From positions 1 through 15,689 of the forward strand of contig JAGBQP010000046.1 in assembly GCA_017632825.1 (NCBI GenBank): a DNA stretch of 15,689 nucleotides. Direction: 5' to 3'. The first letter of the stretch is position 1; each line of letters begins with the position of its first letter. A program made the position numbers and the translations under genes. Origin of the DNA: Prevotella sp. (GTDB lineage: Bacteria > Bacteroidota > Bacteroidia > Bacteroidales > Bacteroidaceae). Shown in pieces: positions 1 to 6,941 of the stretch. The notes under the pieces were generated by a model. It was given only the letters and a program-made list of their open reading frames with translations. It ran no database searches and was not told the DNA's origin.

Positions 1-1
1 C

Positions 2-334
2 TACTTCAAAGAGAAAGAGGGTGCCAAAGATGCCGGCTATCGCCCCTGCCCACTGCTCTCGGCCTCAGCTGCCAAGACAACCGACGGCGGACTCATTCTG
101 GCCGTTACAAACGTCAGTCTGGACAAAGATCAGACCATCGACTTCCAACTGGCAGGCTATCAAGCCAAGACCGTTAGCGGCGAGATTCTGACTTCGAAGA
201 ACGTAGCCGACTTCAACGATTTCCAGCATCCCAACATCGTGGCTCCCAAGGCTTATAAGGATGCCAAACTGAAGAAGGACGTTGTTACCGTCAAGGTGCC
301 AGCCAAGTCTATTGTCGTGCTGAACATCAAGTAA
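2..334 (+). CDS. Alpha-L-arabinofuranosidase (GH51-like), C-terminal fragment
   Basis: This is the last 110 residues of a gene that begins before the window; the frame is open from base 2 to a TAA at 332-334. The fragment reads as the C-terminal beta-sandwich domain of a GH51-type alpha-L-arabinofuranosidase. Seen: a strand with LILAVTNVSLDKDQ, then VSGEILTSKNVADFNDFQHP, then the closing VPAKSIVVLNIK. In this family the middle stretch (G-x-I-L-T-S, then D-x-N-x-F-x-x-P) and the final strand ending in V-V-L are typical. Such enzymes release arabinose from arabinan or arabinoxylan side chains. The catalytic domain with its two glutamates is outside the window, so activity cannot be judged here. 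A strong terminator follows 37 bases after the stop. Another glycosidase with the same domain is possible. Confidence 0.8.
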   Translation, partial: YFKEKEGAKDAGYRPCPLLSASAAKTTDGGLILAVTNVSLDKDQTIDFQLAGYQAKTVSGEILTSKNVADFNDFQHPNIVAPKAYKDAKLKKDVVTVKVPAKSIVVLNIK

Positions 335-371
335 CAGCCTTCTACCAATTCTGACTAAAGGCAACAAAAAA

Positions 372-410
372 ACTCCATGACTTTAGAAAAAAAGTCATGG
401 AGTATTTTTC
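372..410 (+). terminator. Rho-independent terminator of the GH51-like gene
   Basis: Bases 372-384 (ACTCCATGACTTT) pair perfectly with 391-403 over 13 bp, with the loop AGAAAA. A run of Ts follows at 405-409. An A-rich run just before the left arm would act as a U tract on the other strand, so it may also stop minus-strand transcripts escaping secDF. Confidence 0.93.
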
Positions 411-470
411 AAAAGTCGCCCCCCCTAACCATTGAACATTGACATTAGCCAATCCTACGCTCGAAAATAG

Positions 471-497
471 CCTCCCCTACGGGGAAGGTTGGAGGGG
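471..497. repeat. Short C/G-rich REP-like motif
   Basis: CCTCCCCTACGGGG is followed by AAGGTTGGAGGGG. CCCC (474-477) can pair with GGGG (481-484) in a tight hairpin, and the outer CCTCCCC and GGAGGGG blocks offer further pairing. It lies just left of the first 93-bp element. It resembles short intergenic C/G motifs I associate with Bacteroidales genomes, but that is from memory and its copy number in this genome is unknown. Confidence 0.45.
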
Positions 498-504
498 ACC
501 AATT

Positions 505-597
505 AACCCCACAACCCCACCATTTCTTCGGAAATGCCTTTATACAAAGGGTTTCACGATGTGGGGTTGAACGCTTTCAACCCCACTCCTACCCCAC
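505..597 (+). repeat. 93-bp structured GTGGGGTT-rich element, copy 1
   Basis: In order it holds tandem AACCCCAC octamers (505-520), a hairpin block, GTGGGGTTGAA (561-571) facing TTCAACCCCAC (576-586) as an 11-bp inverted repeat with a 4-base loop, and TACCCCAC (590-597). It aligns without a gap to the reverse complement of 715-807, with 66 of 93 bases identical by hand count. The hairpin can pair GAAAT-CCTTT with AAAGG-GTTTC around the loop ATAC, with one wobble and one bulge. It could be a mobile repeat, an RNA element or a protein-binding array; the sequence alone does not decide. Confidence 0.7.
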
Positions 598-714
598 TTC
601 AACGCCACTCTCGTATCATCTCGGAAGCCATCATCTTTACTATCATTTTGTAAATAGCCAGCAAGGCATTACAATAGTGTATCCAATTTTGTGGGTGCAC
701 TTCAAGGGTTCTAT

Positions 715-807
715 GTGGGGTTCAAGTGGGGTTGAACGACTCCTACCCCACCTCCCCAAACGCCCATCCACAGGGCGTTTCAGAGGAAACAGTGGGGTTG
801 TGGGGTT
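715..807 (-). repeat. 93-bp structured GTGGGGTT-rich element, copy 2 (inverted)
   Basis: Read on the minus strand from 807 down, it has the same order as copy 1: AACCCCACAACCCCAC, a hairpin block, GTGGGGTA, TTCAACCCCAC and a final AACCCCAC. Here the hairpin is an 8-bp perfect stem (758-765 with 773-780, AAACGCCC and GGGCGTTT) around a 7-base loop. The plus strand carries four G4 tracts (717-720, 728-731, 794-797, 802-805). A spacer of 117 bp separates the two copies. Confidence 0.7.
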
Positions 808-920
808 GAAATGCAAATTCTGTCGTCACAGTGGTTCTCTCACAACGCGTTTGAGCAATGGCTCAAGCTCGTTCATAAGTTATGGCAATAATATAGCAGT
901 TGGCACAATTAATTCATATT

Positions 921-942
921 ATGCAGTCATAAATGGCTGCAT
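921..942. repeat. 22-bp near-perfect palindrome
   Basis: ATGCAGTCAT (921-930) faces ATGGCTGCAT (933-942) across two bases, with a single T/G mismatch that would be a wobble pair in RNA. It lies about 80 bases beyond the secDF stop, past its terminator. It could be a protein-binding site or a remnant hairpin; no function is assigned. Confidence 0.5.
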
Positions 943-971
943 TTATTGGGGAGCTGAGAAAAGTGAGAAAG

Positions 972-1001
972 AAAAAGAAGGCTGGTCGCACGGACCAGCC
1001 T
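972..1001 (-). terminator. Rho-independent terminator of secDF
   Basis: On the minus strand AGGCTGGTC (1001-993) pairs perfectly over 9 bp with GACCAGCCT (987-979) around a 5-base loop, 24 bases after the secDF stop codon. The T-rich tract TCTTTTTCTTTC follows. The plus strand lacks a comparable U tract, so it is oriented for secDF. Confidence 0.9.
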
Positions 1002-1025
1002 CCTAATTTATAATGTTGTGGTTGT

Positions 1026-4000
1026 TTACTTTGTCTCCTCTGACGCTGCAGGCTCTGCCTCCTCGCGGATGGTCTTACCCATTGTGAGGTAAGCCACAGG
1101 AGCAGCAATGAAGATTGAAGACAGCGTACCGAAGACAACGCCCAGAATCATGGCGAACGAGAAGCTGCGGATAGAATCACCACCGAGGATGAAGATAGCC
1201 AACAGCACAATCAGAGTCGTCACAGAGGTGTTGACGGTACGAGCCAGTGTCTGGTTCAGCGAATCGTTGAACAGCTGCTGACGGTCGCGCTTCTTGAACA
1301 GACCGAAGTTCTCACGGATACGGTCGAACACCACCACCTTATCGTTGATAGAGTAACCTATCACGGTCAGAATAGCACCGATGAACACCTGGTCAATCTC
1401 AAGCGACATGGGAACCCAGCCCCACAGCACACTGTAGAAACCAATCACGACGAGGGCATCGAGAGCCAGTGCGATGGTAGCACCCAGTGAGAAGGCGAGG
1501 TTGCGGAAACGCAGCAGGATATACAGGAAGATAGCAAACAGGGCGATGATAACCGAGATGATAGCACCATAGGTAATATCCTTAGCCACTGACGGACCAA
1601 CCTTAGCCGAGCTGATGATAGAACCACCCTCACGAACATCAGGATTCTTGAATGACTCAACATTTTCCTGGTTCACCAGGCCGGCACCCTTCAGAGCCTC
1701 ATAGAGGATATCCTCTGCCTTGTCGTCAACATCTGGGTTGTTAGACTCGATATCCCAGTTGGTAGAGATACGAACGGTCTTACCGTCGGTACCCAGGGCA
1801 ATCACACTGGTGTTAGCCTCCTTACCGACATTCTCACCAATGGTATTAATGAAGGCGCCAGAGAGCACGTTACGCACTTTTTCTACAGGCGTCTCCTGAG
1901 CGAGTGTCACCACATAGTTGCGACCACCAGTGAAGTCGATGCTCTGGCTCAGACCGCGAACGGCAAATATTGAAATCAAGAACACGATAGCGGCAATACC
2001 CCAGATAGTGAACGAAGTCTTATAGGCACCCATGAAGTTGAAGTGGCTATTCTGCAAGAGGTTGCGTGAGTAAGGCGTTGTGAACGAAAGGTTCGTCCAC
2101 TTATCCTTCTTCAGCTGAGCCTCGTAAACCAGACGGGTCATGAAGACAGCGGTGAAGAACGAAACGGCAATACCGATGATCCACGTGGTAGCGAAGCCCT
2201 TGACAGGACCTGTACCGAAGTAGAGCAGGATGATACCTGTAATCAACGACGTGAAGTTAGAGTCGAAGATTGCCGAGAAAGCGTTAGAGTAACCCTTGTT
2301 GACGGCCTCTTTCACATTCAGACCCTTACGGAGTTCTTCCTTGGTACGCTCGTAGATAAGCACGTTAGCATCGACAGCGGTACCCAGTGTCAGAACGATA
2401 CCGGCGATACCAGGCATCGTCAGAGCAGCCTGGAACGATGTCAGAATACCCAGTGTAAAGAACAAGTTGAACAACAGGGCGATATCGGAAAGAATACCAG
2501 GAATCCAACCGTACAACAAAATCATGTAAACCATCAGCAGCACGAAAGCTACGATGAATGAAATGACACCCTGCTGGATAGACTGAGCACCGAGTGACGG
2601 ACCAACAACTTCTTCCTGTACGATGCGGGTAGGAGCCGGCATCTTACCAGAGTTCAGCGTATTGGCAAGGTCCTTGGTGTCCTCAATGGTGAAGTTACCT
2701 GTAATCTGTGAATTACCACCGTCAATCTGAGTCAGGATACGGGGAGCAGAGTAAACGGCATCGTCAAGAACGATGGCTACGCCTCTACCAATATTCTGCT
2801 TCGTTATCTGGCTCCAGCGACGTGCACCGTCTGAGTTCATCTGCATAGAAACAGAGGGATGACCCATCTGGTCGAAGTCGTCCTTAGAGCTGGTGATGAC
2901 ATCGCCCTCCAGCGGAGCACGGCCATTAGGCTCAGTAATCTTCAGGGCATAGAGAGCGAAGATATCGCCACGAGTATTCTCGCCACCGAAGTCCTCGGCC
3001 TTAGCACCCCAACGCAGCTTCAGTTCTGCGGGGAATACGGTTGAAGCCACCTCAGAGTAGATAACCTTATTGACATCGGCGGTATCGCGAGCATTAGCGT
3101 AACCAACGATAGCCAGACCCTGGTTGATGGGCTGGAATACAGCGAACAGAGGATTCTGCTTCTTAGCATCTTCCTTTGCTTTCGCGTCACCGCTCTTAGA
3201 ATCCTTCTTAGCCAGTTTTGCAGCCAGATCGCCAGCGGCAGCCTTCGTTGTGTCGGCAGCGGCCTCAGCAACAGCTGTTGTATCAGAAGCCACGCTGTCA
3301 ACGGTCTCACCTGAAGCGAAAGCAGCATACTTCTGGTTCAGCTGAACGAACAGCGAGTAAACCTCAGGTGCGTTATAGGTCTCCCAGAACTCCAGGTTAG
3401 CAGAACCCTGCAGCAACTTACGTACACGCTCAGGCTCCTTGATACCAGGCATCTCGACCATGATACGGCCGTTCTGGCCCTCGAGCTTCTGGATGTTAGG
3501 CTGAACAACGCCGAATTTATCGATACGGTTACGAACGACATTGAACGAGTTGTCGACGGCCGACTGTACCTCAGCACGCAGAGCTCTCTCAACCTCAGAG
3601 TCGGAAGAACTGGTGCTGACCTTGCCCTTCATCTGCTGTGTAGCGAAGATGGCAGCCAAGGGACGGCCATTAGAATTCTGTTTCCAGTACTTGACAAACA
3701 GAGAGATGAAGTCAGCCTGGCTGGTCTCCTCTTCCTTCTTTGCCTGTTCCATCGACTTCTTGTAGGCTGCATCCTGCTTGTGGTCGGCGAGCACGTCAAC
3801 AACATCAGGCACAGACACCTCAAGAATCACGTTCATACCGCCCTTCAGGTCAAGACCGAGGCCGATTTCCATCTCACGGCACTGCTTCAGCGAGTAGAGT
3901 CCTAAGTAAACCTTCTCGTTTTTGATAGAGTCGAGGTACTCCTGACCAGCCTCCTCACCCATGGCAGCAGCCTTACTTTCGTAATGGCGCGTCACAAACG

Positions 4001-4073
4001 AGAAGGAAAGGTAGAAGCAGCAAACGAGTATCAGCAACAGTGCGATAAACTTTACAATTCCTTTGTTTTGCAT
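1026..4073 (-). CDS. secDF: Protein translocase subunit SecDF (SecD–SecF fusion)
   Basis: This inner-membrane protein uses the proton gradient to assist late steps of Sec-dependent export. Its 1015 residues join SecD and SecF in one chain, as is common in Bacteroidetes. Seen: a first membrane segment at about 7-26; the SecD GLGLDLKGG motif at 71-79; the first periplasmic domain with VVRNRIDKFGVVQP near 179-192; membrane segments from about 500; and GTAVDANVLIYER at 564-576, with the conserved Asp of the proton path at 568. SecF begins near 675 with IDFTGG (712-717) and ends with the GYSINDKVVVFDRIREN block (906-922). An Ala/Lys/Asp/Ser-rich low-complexity stretch (about 255-306) interrupts the SecD periplasmic part. 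The ATG at 4073 puts a plausible signal anchor at the N-terminus. It has its own promoter and terminator. Confidence 0.97.
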   Translation of the reverse strand: MQNKGIVKFIALLLILVCCFYLSFSFVTRHYESKAAAMGEEAGQEYLDSIKNEKVYLGLYSLKQCREMEIGLGLDLKGGMNVILEVSVPDVVDVLADHKQDAAYKKSMEQAKKEEETSQADFISLFVKYWKQNSNGRPLAAIFATQQMKGKVSTSSSDSEVERALRAEVQSAVDNSFNVVRNRIDKFGVVQPNIQKLEGQNGRIMVEMPGIKEPERVRKLLQGSANLEFWETYNAPEVYSLFVQLNQKYAAFASGETVDSVASDTTAVAEAAADTTKAAAGDLAAKLAKKDSKSGDAKAKEDAKKQNPLFAVFQPINQGLAIVGYANARDTADVNKVIYSEVASTVFPAELKLRWGAKAEDFGGENTRGDIFALYALKITEPNGRAPLEGDVITSSKDDFDQMGHPSVSMQMNSDGARRWSQITKQNIGRGVAIVLDDAVYSAPRILTQIDGGNSQITGNFTIEDTKDLANTLNSGKMPAPTRIVQEEVVGPSLGAQSIQQGVISFIVAFVLLMVYMILLYGWIPGILSDIALLFNLFFTLGILTSFQAALTMPGIAGIVLTLGTAVDANVLIYERTKEELRKGLNVKEAVNKGYSNAFSAIFDSNFTSLITGIILLYFGTGPVKGFATTWIIGIAVSFFTAVFMTRLVYEAQLKKDKWTNLSFTTPYSRNLLQNSHFNFMGAYKTSFTIWGIAAIVFLISIFAVRGLSQSIDFTGGRNYVVTLAQETPVEKVRNVLSGAFINTIGENVGKEANTSVIALGTDGKTVRISTNWDIESNNPDVDDKAEDILYEALKGAGLVNQENVESFKNPDVREGGSIISSAKVGPSVAKDITYGAIISVIIALFAIFLYILLRFRNLAFSLGATIALALDALVVIGFYSVLWGWVPMSLEIDQVFIGAILTVIGYSINDKVVVFDRIRENFGLFKKRDRQQLFNDSLNQTLARTVNTSVTTLIVLLAIFILGGDSIRSFSFAMILGVVFGTLSSIFIAAPVAYLTMGKTIREEAEPAASEETK

Positions 4074-4120
4074 TTTGGTTTATTATGTTATTTATTTGTT
4101 ACTTTGCACAATTAAGCCTG

Positions 4121-4152
4121 CAAATATAGGCATTTTTCTTCACATGTGAAAA
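4121..4152 (-). promoter_or_regulatory. Bacteroidetes-type promoter of secDF, with palindrome
   Basis: On the minus strand TATATTTG (4128-4121) matches the -7 consensus TAnnTTTG, and a TTTT at 4152-4149 sits exactly 20 bases upstream in the -33 position. The ATG follows about 47 bases after the -7 box. The perfect 12-bp palindrome TTCACATGTGAA (4139-4150) overlaps the -33 side, and two GGCATTTT copies (4129-4136, 4160-4167; plus-strand reading) lie 31 bp apart around it. Confidence 0.75.
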
Positions 4153-4186
4153 TAATTCGGGCATTTTCGCACAAAAATAATAGTTT

Positions 4187-5275
4187 TTACTGCTTTTTGA
4201 GCCAACATAGCACCGGATAATGGTCGCTACAATCTATTTCTGTATCTACGATACACCTCAATGGTTCATAGTCGTCTGAGCACATTATGTGGTCAATTCT
4301 AAAGTTAAAACCCTTCTGATTATACGACAATCCGAGCCCGTTGCCTTTCGCTACAAAGCAGTCAGTGAGGCCATTGGCTATGGTTCGGCGGGAATAGGAA
4401 ATGGGATTATCATTAAAGTCACCACAGACAATGACGGGATATTGGCTATGACTGACAATATACTGATGAACCGTCTCTGCCTGCTTGGCACGTTTCACTG
4501 CCGACTGCCCTAATTTATCTATCAGATAAGCCGACTCTGCCCGGACCGTATCGCGCTCCATATCTCCCTTGAGCATAGCTTTATAGCGGCTACGGTCCTC
4601 TTCTGAAAGATGGGTTCCTTCAAGATGATTATTAATGACAAGAAGGGTGTCACTTCCGACTTTCAGATAGAAAGCAGCGGAGCCGTTGGCATACGACTCA
4701 TAGTAAATGCGTTCTTTACGCAAGATAGGGTAACGGCTGTGAATACCGACACCATTCATTGATATATCTGAGTAACTGAAAAGGATGGTGTCGTTATAAA
4801 GATAAGAGGCTTTTTCAAATTTCTTAAAAGCATCATGTCGCCAACTGTCAACATCTTCCTGTAAACAAACTATGTCAGCGTCCTGCTGCTTCAGATAGTC
4901 AATAACAACCGGCATTCCGTCTTCATAAATACCCATACCACCATACGTACACACATTCCACGAAACCACCTTCAACGTCGTCCCTTCAGTATCGCCGGGA
5001 CGGTTCAGTGGTATGTATATAGAGATAGGTACATACGCGAGAATATAGCCTACAACGGGAATCCACATCCGTCGCCACTTGAACAGCACCCAAAAGAAAA
5101 GAAACAGCAGATTAGCCAGCAGGAAGAAAGGAAAAGTCATTCCGAACGATGACAATAGCGGATGGCTGACAGGGCTGATATGGTCAGAATAGCCTGTCGC
5201 CAGCATTAATAGCACGATAGCCACATTGGCACCGGCCATCAAGTTGACAGTAATCTGCTTCAATTGCTTGATCAT
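4187..5275 (-). CDS. Membrane-anchored endonuclease/exonuclease/phosphatase (EEP) family protein
   Basis: This is an EEP-fold hydrolase that probably cleaves a phosphodiester or phosphoester; the substrate cannot be read from the sequence. The N-terminal about 100 residues hold three hydrophobic segments (near 15-29, 48-66 and 73-90), so the catalytic domain is likely outside the cytoplasm. Family motifs, numbered from a start one codon upstream at 5278: SWNV (106-109), LQE with the metal-binding Glu (139-141), NNHLEGTHL (216-224), GDFND (286-290), RIDHIM (327-332) and SDHYPV (351-356). All expected catalytic Asp, Asn, His and Glu positions are present, so it should be active. The codon at 5278 is TTG; the ATG at 5275 is preferred, giving 362 residues. 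It begins 23 bases after the rhomboid stop, so the two are likely one operon. Confidence 0.9.
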   Translation of the reverse strand: MIKQLKQITVNLMAGANVAIVLLMLATGYSDHISPVSHPLLSSFGMTFPFFLLANLLFLFFWVLFKWRRMWIPVVGYILAYVPISIYIPLNRPGDTEGTTLKVVSWNVCTYGGMGIYEDGMPVVIDYLKQQDADIVCLQEDVDSWRHDAFKKFEKASYLYNDTILFSYSDISMNGVGIHSRYPILRKERIYYESYANGSAAFYLKVGSDTLLVINNHLEGTHLSEEDRSRYKAMLKGDMERDTVRAESAYLIDKLGQSAVKRAKQAETVHQYIVSHSQYPVIVCGDFNDNPISYSRRTIANGLTDCFVAKGNGLGLSYNQKGFNFRIDHIMCSDDYEPLRCIVDTEIDCSDHYPVLCWLKKQ

Positions 5276-5298
5276 CAATCCGGGCTGGTTTCGCTACA

Positions 5299-6246
5299 TC
5301 ATCGGTCTTGACTGGCATCAAACAAGCGGCGTTTCTCCTCCTTTGTCAGACTGTCATAGCCACTCTTACGGATTTTGTCAAGAATAGCATCAATCTCTTC
5401 CTGGTTCTGGCGTTTGCGGGCATTATACTTCATATCCTCCGCATTGGTCGAAGCAGTGAAGGTTGGTTCTTCAAAACGTGTCTTCTTTGTACGGCTACCA
5501 TACCCCGACTGACCTGAATTCCTGTTGTTCCAGCGCTGAAAAAAATCCTTACCGCTGGAGCGGTTAAAGCGAGCGTCGGGATGACGATTCCAATAGCGTA
5601 TCATCAGGAAACCAAAGAGCATGCCGCCCAGGTGAGCCATGTGCGCTACACCATCGGCTGAAGAGCTGACAGCCGACACCAATTCAATGATGGCATAACC
5701 GGCTACAAACCATTTAGCCTTGATGGGTACCGGCAAAGGGAAGATAAAGATGCGCTCATTGGGGAATATCATGCCAAAGGCAAGCAGAATGGCATACACG
5801 GCACCCGAGGCACCAATCGTGCTCCACAAATTCAACTGAACATTCAACTGTCTTCCTACCTCAAACAGCTGCGCGAAAGTGATGGAAGGATCCTGACTTG
5901 TCACGCGCAGATAGAAATCAAAGAACTGTACCACCTCCTGCATCAGTCCGGCACCGATGCCGCAAGAAATGTAATAAAAAAGGAATTTCTTCGGTCCCCA
6001 TACATTCTCAACTACACAACCGAACATCCACAACGCAAACATATTAAAGAAAATATGCGTGAGGCTGGCGTGCAGGAACTGGTAAGTCAGGAACTGATAG
6101 AAATGAAAATGGCTGGCCATAAAGAAATGCAAACCGCCAATTTCCGAAAGACTGATACCCTGTTGCTCAAGCATCCACGTGGCCACAAACACCAAGACGT
6201 TGATGATGAGCAGGTTCTTGGTTACTATAGGAATGTTACGAAACAT
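5299..6246 (-). CDS. Rhomboid family intramembrane serine protease
   Basis: This membrane protease cuts transmembrane segments of other proteins inside the lipid bilayer. Seen in its 315 residues: about six hydrophobic segments between 10 and 218; HxxxN (His64, Asn68) in the oxyanion region; the catalytic GASG motif (145-148, Ser147); and AHLGGMLFG (204-212) with the catalytic His205. All active-site residues are present. After the membrane domain comes a charged linker rich in Arg, Asn and Gly (about 220-275), then a helical tail with ILDKIRKSGYDSLTKEEKRR (288-307). A tail of this kind recurs in Bacteroidetes rhomboids and may bind a partner. ATG start at 6246. It is divergent from the HU gene and lies upstream of the EEP gene, with which it is probably co-transcribed. 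Confidence 0.93.
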   Translation of the reverse strand: MFRNIPIVTKNLLIINVLVFVATWMLEQQGISLSEIGGLHFFMASHFHFYQFLTYQFLHASLTHIFFNMFALWMFGCVVENVWGPKKFLFYYISCGIGAGLMQEVVQFFDFYLRVTSQDPSITFAQLFEVGRQLNVQLNLWSTIGASGAVYAILLAFGMIFPNERIFIFPLPVPIKAKWFVAGYAIIELVSAVSSSADGVAHMAHLGGMLFGFLMIRYWNRHPDARFNRSSGKDFFQRWNNRNSGQSGYGSRTKKTRFEEPTFTASTNAEDMKYNARKRQNQEEIDAILDKIRKSGYDSLTKEEKRRLFDASQDR

Positions 6247-6320
6247 ATTCTCTTTTAACGCTTAATGATAGTATCGGCAACTTATCACGTCCAGATGCCT
6301 TATTTAACTCTTTTCGCCTG

Positions 6321-6328
6321 CAAAATTA
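6321..6328 (-). promoter_or_regulatory. Probable -7 box of the rhomboid–EEP operon
   Basis: TAATTTTG on the minus strand fits TAnnTTTG and lies about 75 bases before the rhomboid ATG. No clear TTTG is present at the expected -33 distance, so this is a partial match. Confidence 0.5.
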
Positions 6329-6410
6329 CGAAAAATATCTGTTTTATAGCAGAAAAAGAGCCCGATAGCCATTATTTTTCAATAAAAAAGCAAATTTTTC
6401 CCATTTTTTG

Positions 6411-6441
6411 TTGTTTTTCTGAATTCTTTCACCTATATTTG
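6411..6441 (+). promoter_or_regulatory. Promoter of the HU gene
   Basis: TTG (6411-6413, inside TTTTTTGTTG) and TATATTTG (6434-6441) are spaced by exactly 20 bases and match the Bacteroidetes -33/-7 promoter. The ATG lies 63 bases after the -7 box, giving a leader of about 55 bases. The region is very A/T rich, as expected for a highly expressed gene. Confidence 0.8.
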
Positions 6442-6504
6442 CGGTGGAATTTGAACAAAATAGAGTTATTAACATCCAATAATCACTAAATTTAAAACAC
6501 AATT

Positions 6505-6777
6505 ATGAACAAAACAGAATTGGTAGAGAAGATTGCAGCTGGTGCTGGCATCTCTAAGGTTGACGCAAAGAAGGCTCTGGACGCTACTGTAGCAGCTATT
6601 AAGGACGCACTCGTTGCTGGTGACAAGATTGCTCTTGTTGGTTTCGGTACTTTCAGCGTTAACGAGCGCCCCGCTCGCGAAGGTATCAACCCCGCCACCA
6701 AGCAGAAGATTAAGATTGCTGCCAAGAAGGTTGCTAAGTTCAAGGCTGGTGCCGAACTGGCTGACGCTATCAACTAA
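6505..6777 (+). CDS. HU family DNA-binding protein
   Basis: This is a small basic nucleoid protein that binds and bends DNA as a dimer. The 90 residues match the normal length of the family. Seen: an N-terminal helix pair ([11 protein letters not shown] through about residue 38), the GFGTFSV turn (46-52), and the DNA-gripping arm [17 protein letters not shown] (55-71) with Pro63 at the tip that inserts between base pairs. This is the canonical single-domain form, without the long tails of accessory HU-like proteins in Bacteroidetes. Codon use is strongly biased (AAG for Lys, GCT for Ala), which suggests high expression. It has its own promoter and terminator. Whether it is a homodimer or pairs with a second HU cannot be told. 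Confidence 0.96.
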   Translation: MNKTELVEKIAAGAGISKVDAKKALDATVAAIKDALVAGDKIALVGFGTFSVNERPAREGINPATKQKIKIAAKKVAKFKAGAELADAIN

Positions 6778-6793
6778 TCTGGTTGTAAAGAAA

Positions 6794-6833
6794 AATGAAG
6801 AAAGGCTTCCCACAAAGGAAGCCTTTCTTCATT
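6794..6833. terminator. Bidirectional terminator between HU and the SDR gene
   Basis: A perfect 17-bp stem (6794-6810 with 6817-6833) encloses the loop CACAAA. It follows the HU stop by 16 bases. On the minus strand the stem runs into ATTTTTCTTT, a better U tract than on the plus side, so it can also stop transcripts of the convergent SDR gene. Confidence 0.9.
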
Positions 6834-6892
6834 ATATATAGGTTTTGTCCATTAACACATATCTTTTCTTTTTTCTATATCCACTTAAGGCA

Positions 6893-6932
6893 GAGCCAAC
6901 TCGCAATGATTGTGTTTCATTTGAGTCAGCTC
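6893..6932 (-). other. Stem-loop in the 3' UTR of the SDR gene
   Basis: On the minus strand, nine bases after the SDR stop, GAGCTGACTC (6932-6923) pairs with GAGTTGGCTC (6902-6893), including two G·U pairs. An inner AATGA/TCATT stem caps it with a 7-base loop. On the plus strand those wobble positions become C·A mismatches, so the structure favours the SDR transcript. No U tract follows, so it may be a 3' stabiliser rather than a terminator. Confidence 0.6.
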
Positions 6933-6941
6933 ACGTTTTGC

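Larger units (their letters stand above)
335..1025. other. Long intergenic region between convergent genes, no credible gene
   Basis: These 691 bases separate the plus-strand glycosidase and minus-strand secDF. Apart from the two terminators they hold the REP-like motif (471-497), the two 93-bp inverted elements (505-597, 715-807), a perfect hairpin TTGAGC-AATG-GCTCAA (851-866) and a 22-bp near-palindrome (921-942). The longest open frame (677-1006, plus) runs through the repeats and the secDF terminator and has low-quality composition, so it is not called as a gene. Confidence 0.75.

Noticed and set aside
505..807. CRISPR-like array from the repeated GTGGGGTT octamer
   Set aside because: Repeat units are only 8 bp, face both ways and have irregular gaps, with no cas genes nearby.
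900..906. Possible sigma-54 -24 element (TTGGCAC)
   Set aside because: No matching -12 element with TTGC at the right distance, and no downstream plus-strand gene for it to serve.
677..1006. 109-residue plus-strand open frame in the intergenic region
   Set aside because: It runs through the second 93-bp element, two hairpins and the secDF terminator; its composition (Gly, Ser, Arg rich with no domain) looks like translated repeat DNA, and no promoter or ribosome site is seen.
5276..5278. Start of the EEP gene at 5278
   Set aside because: The codon there is TTG on the minus strand; the next codon at 5275 is ATG and is preferred.
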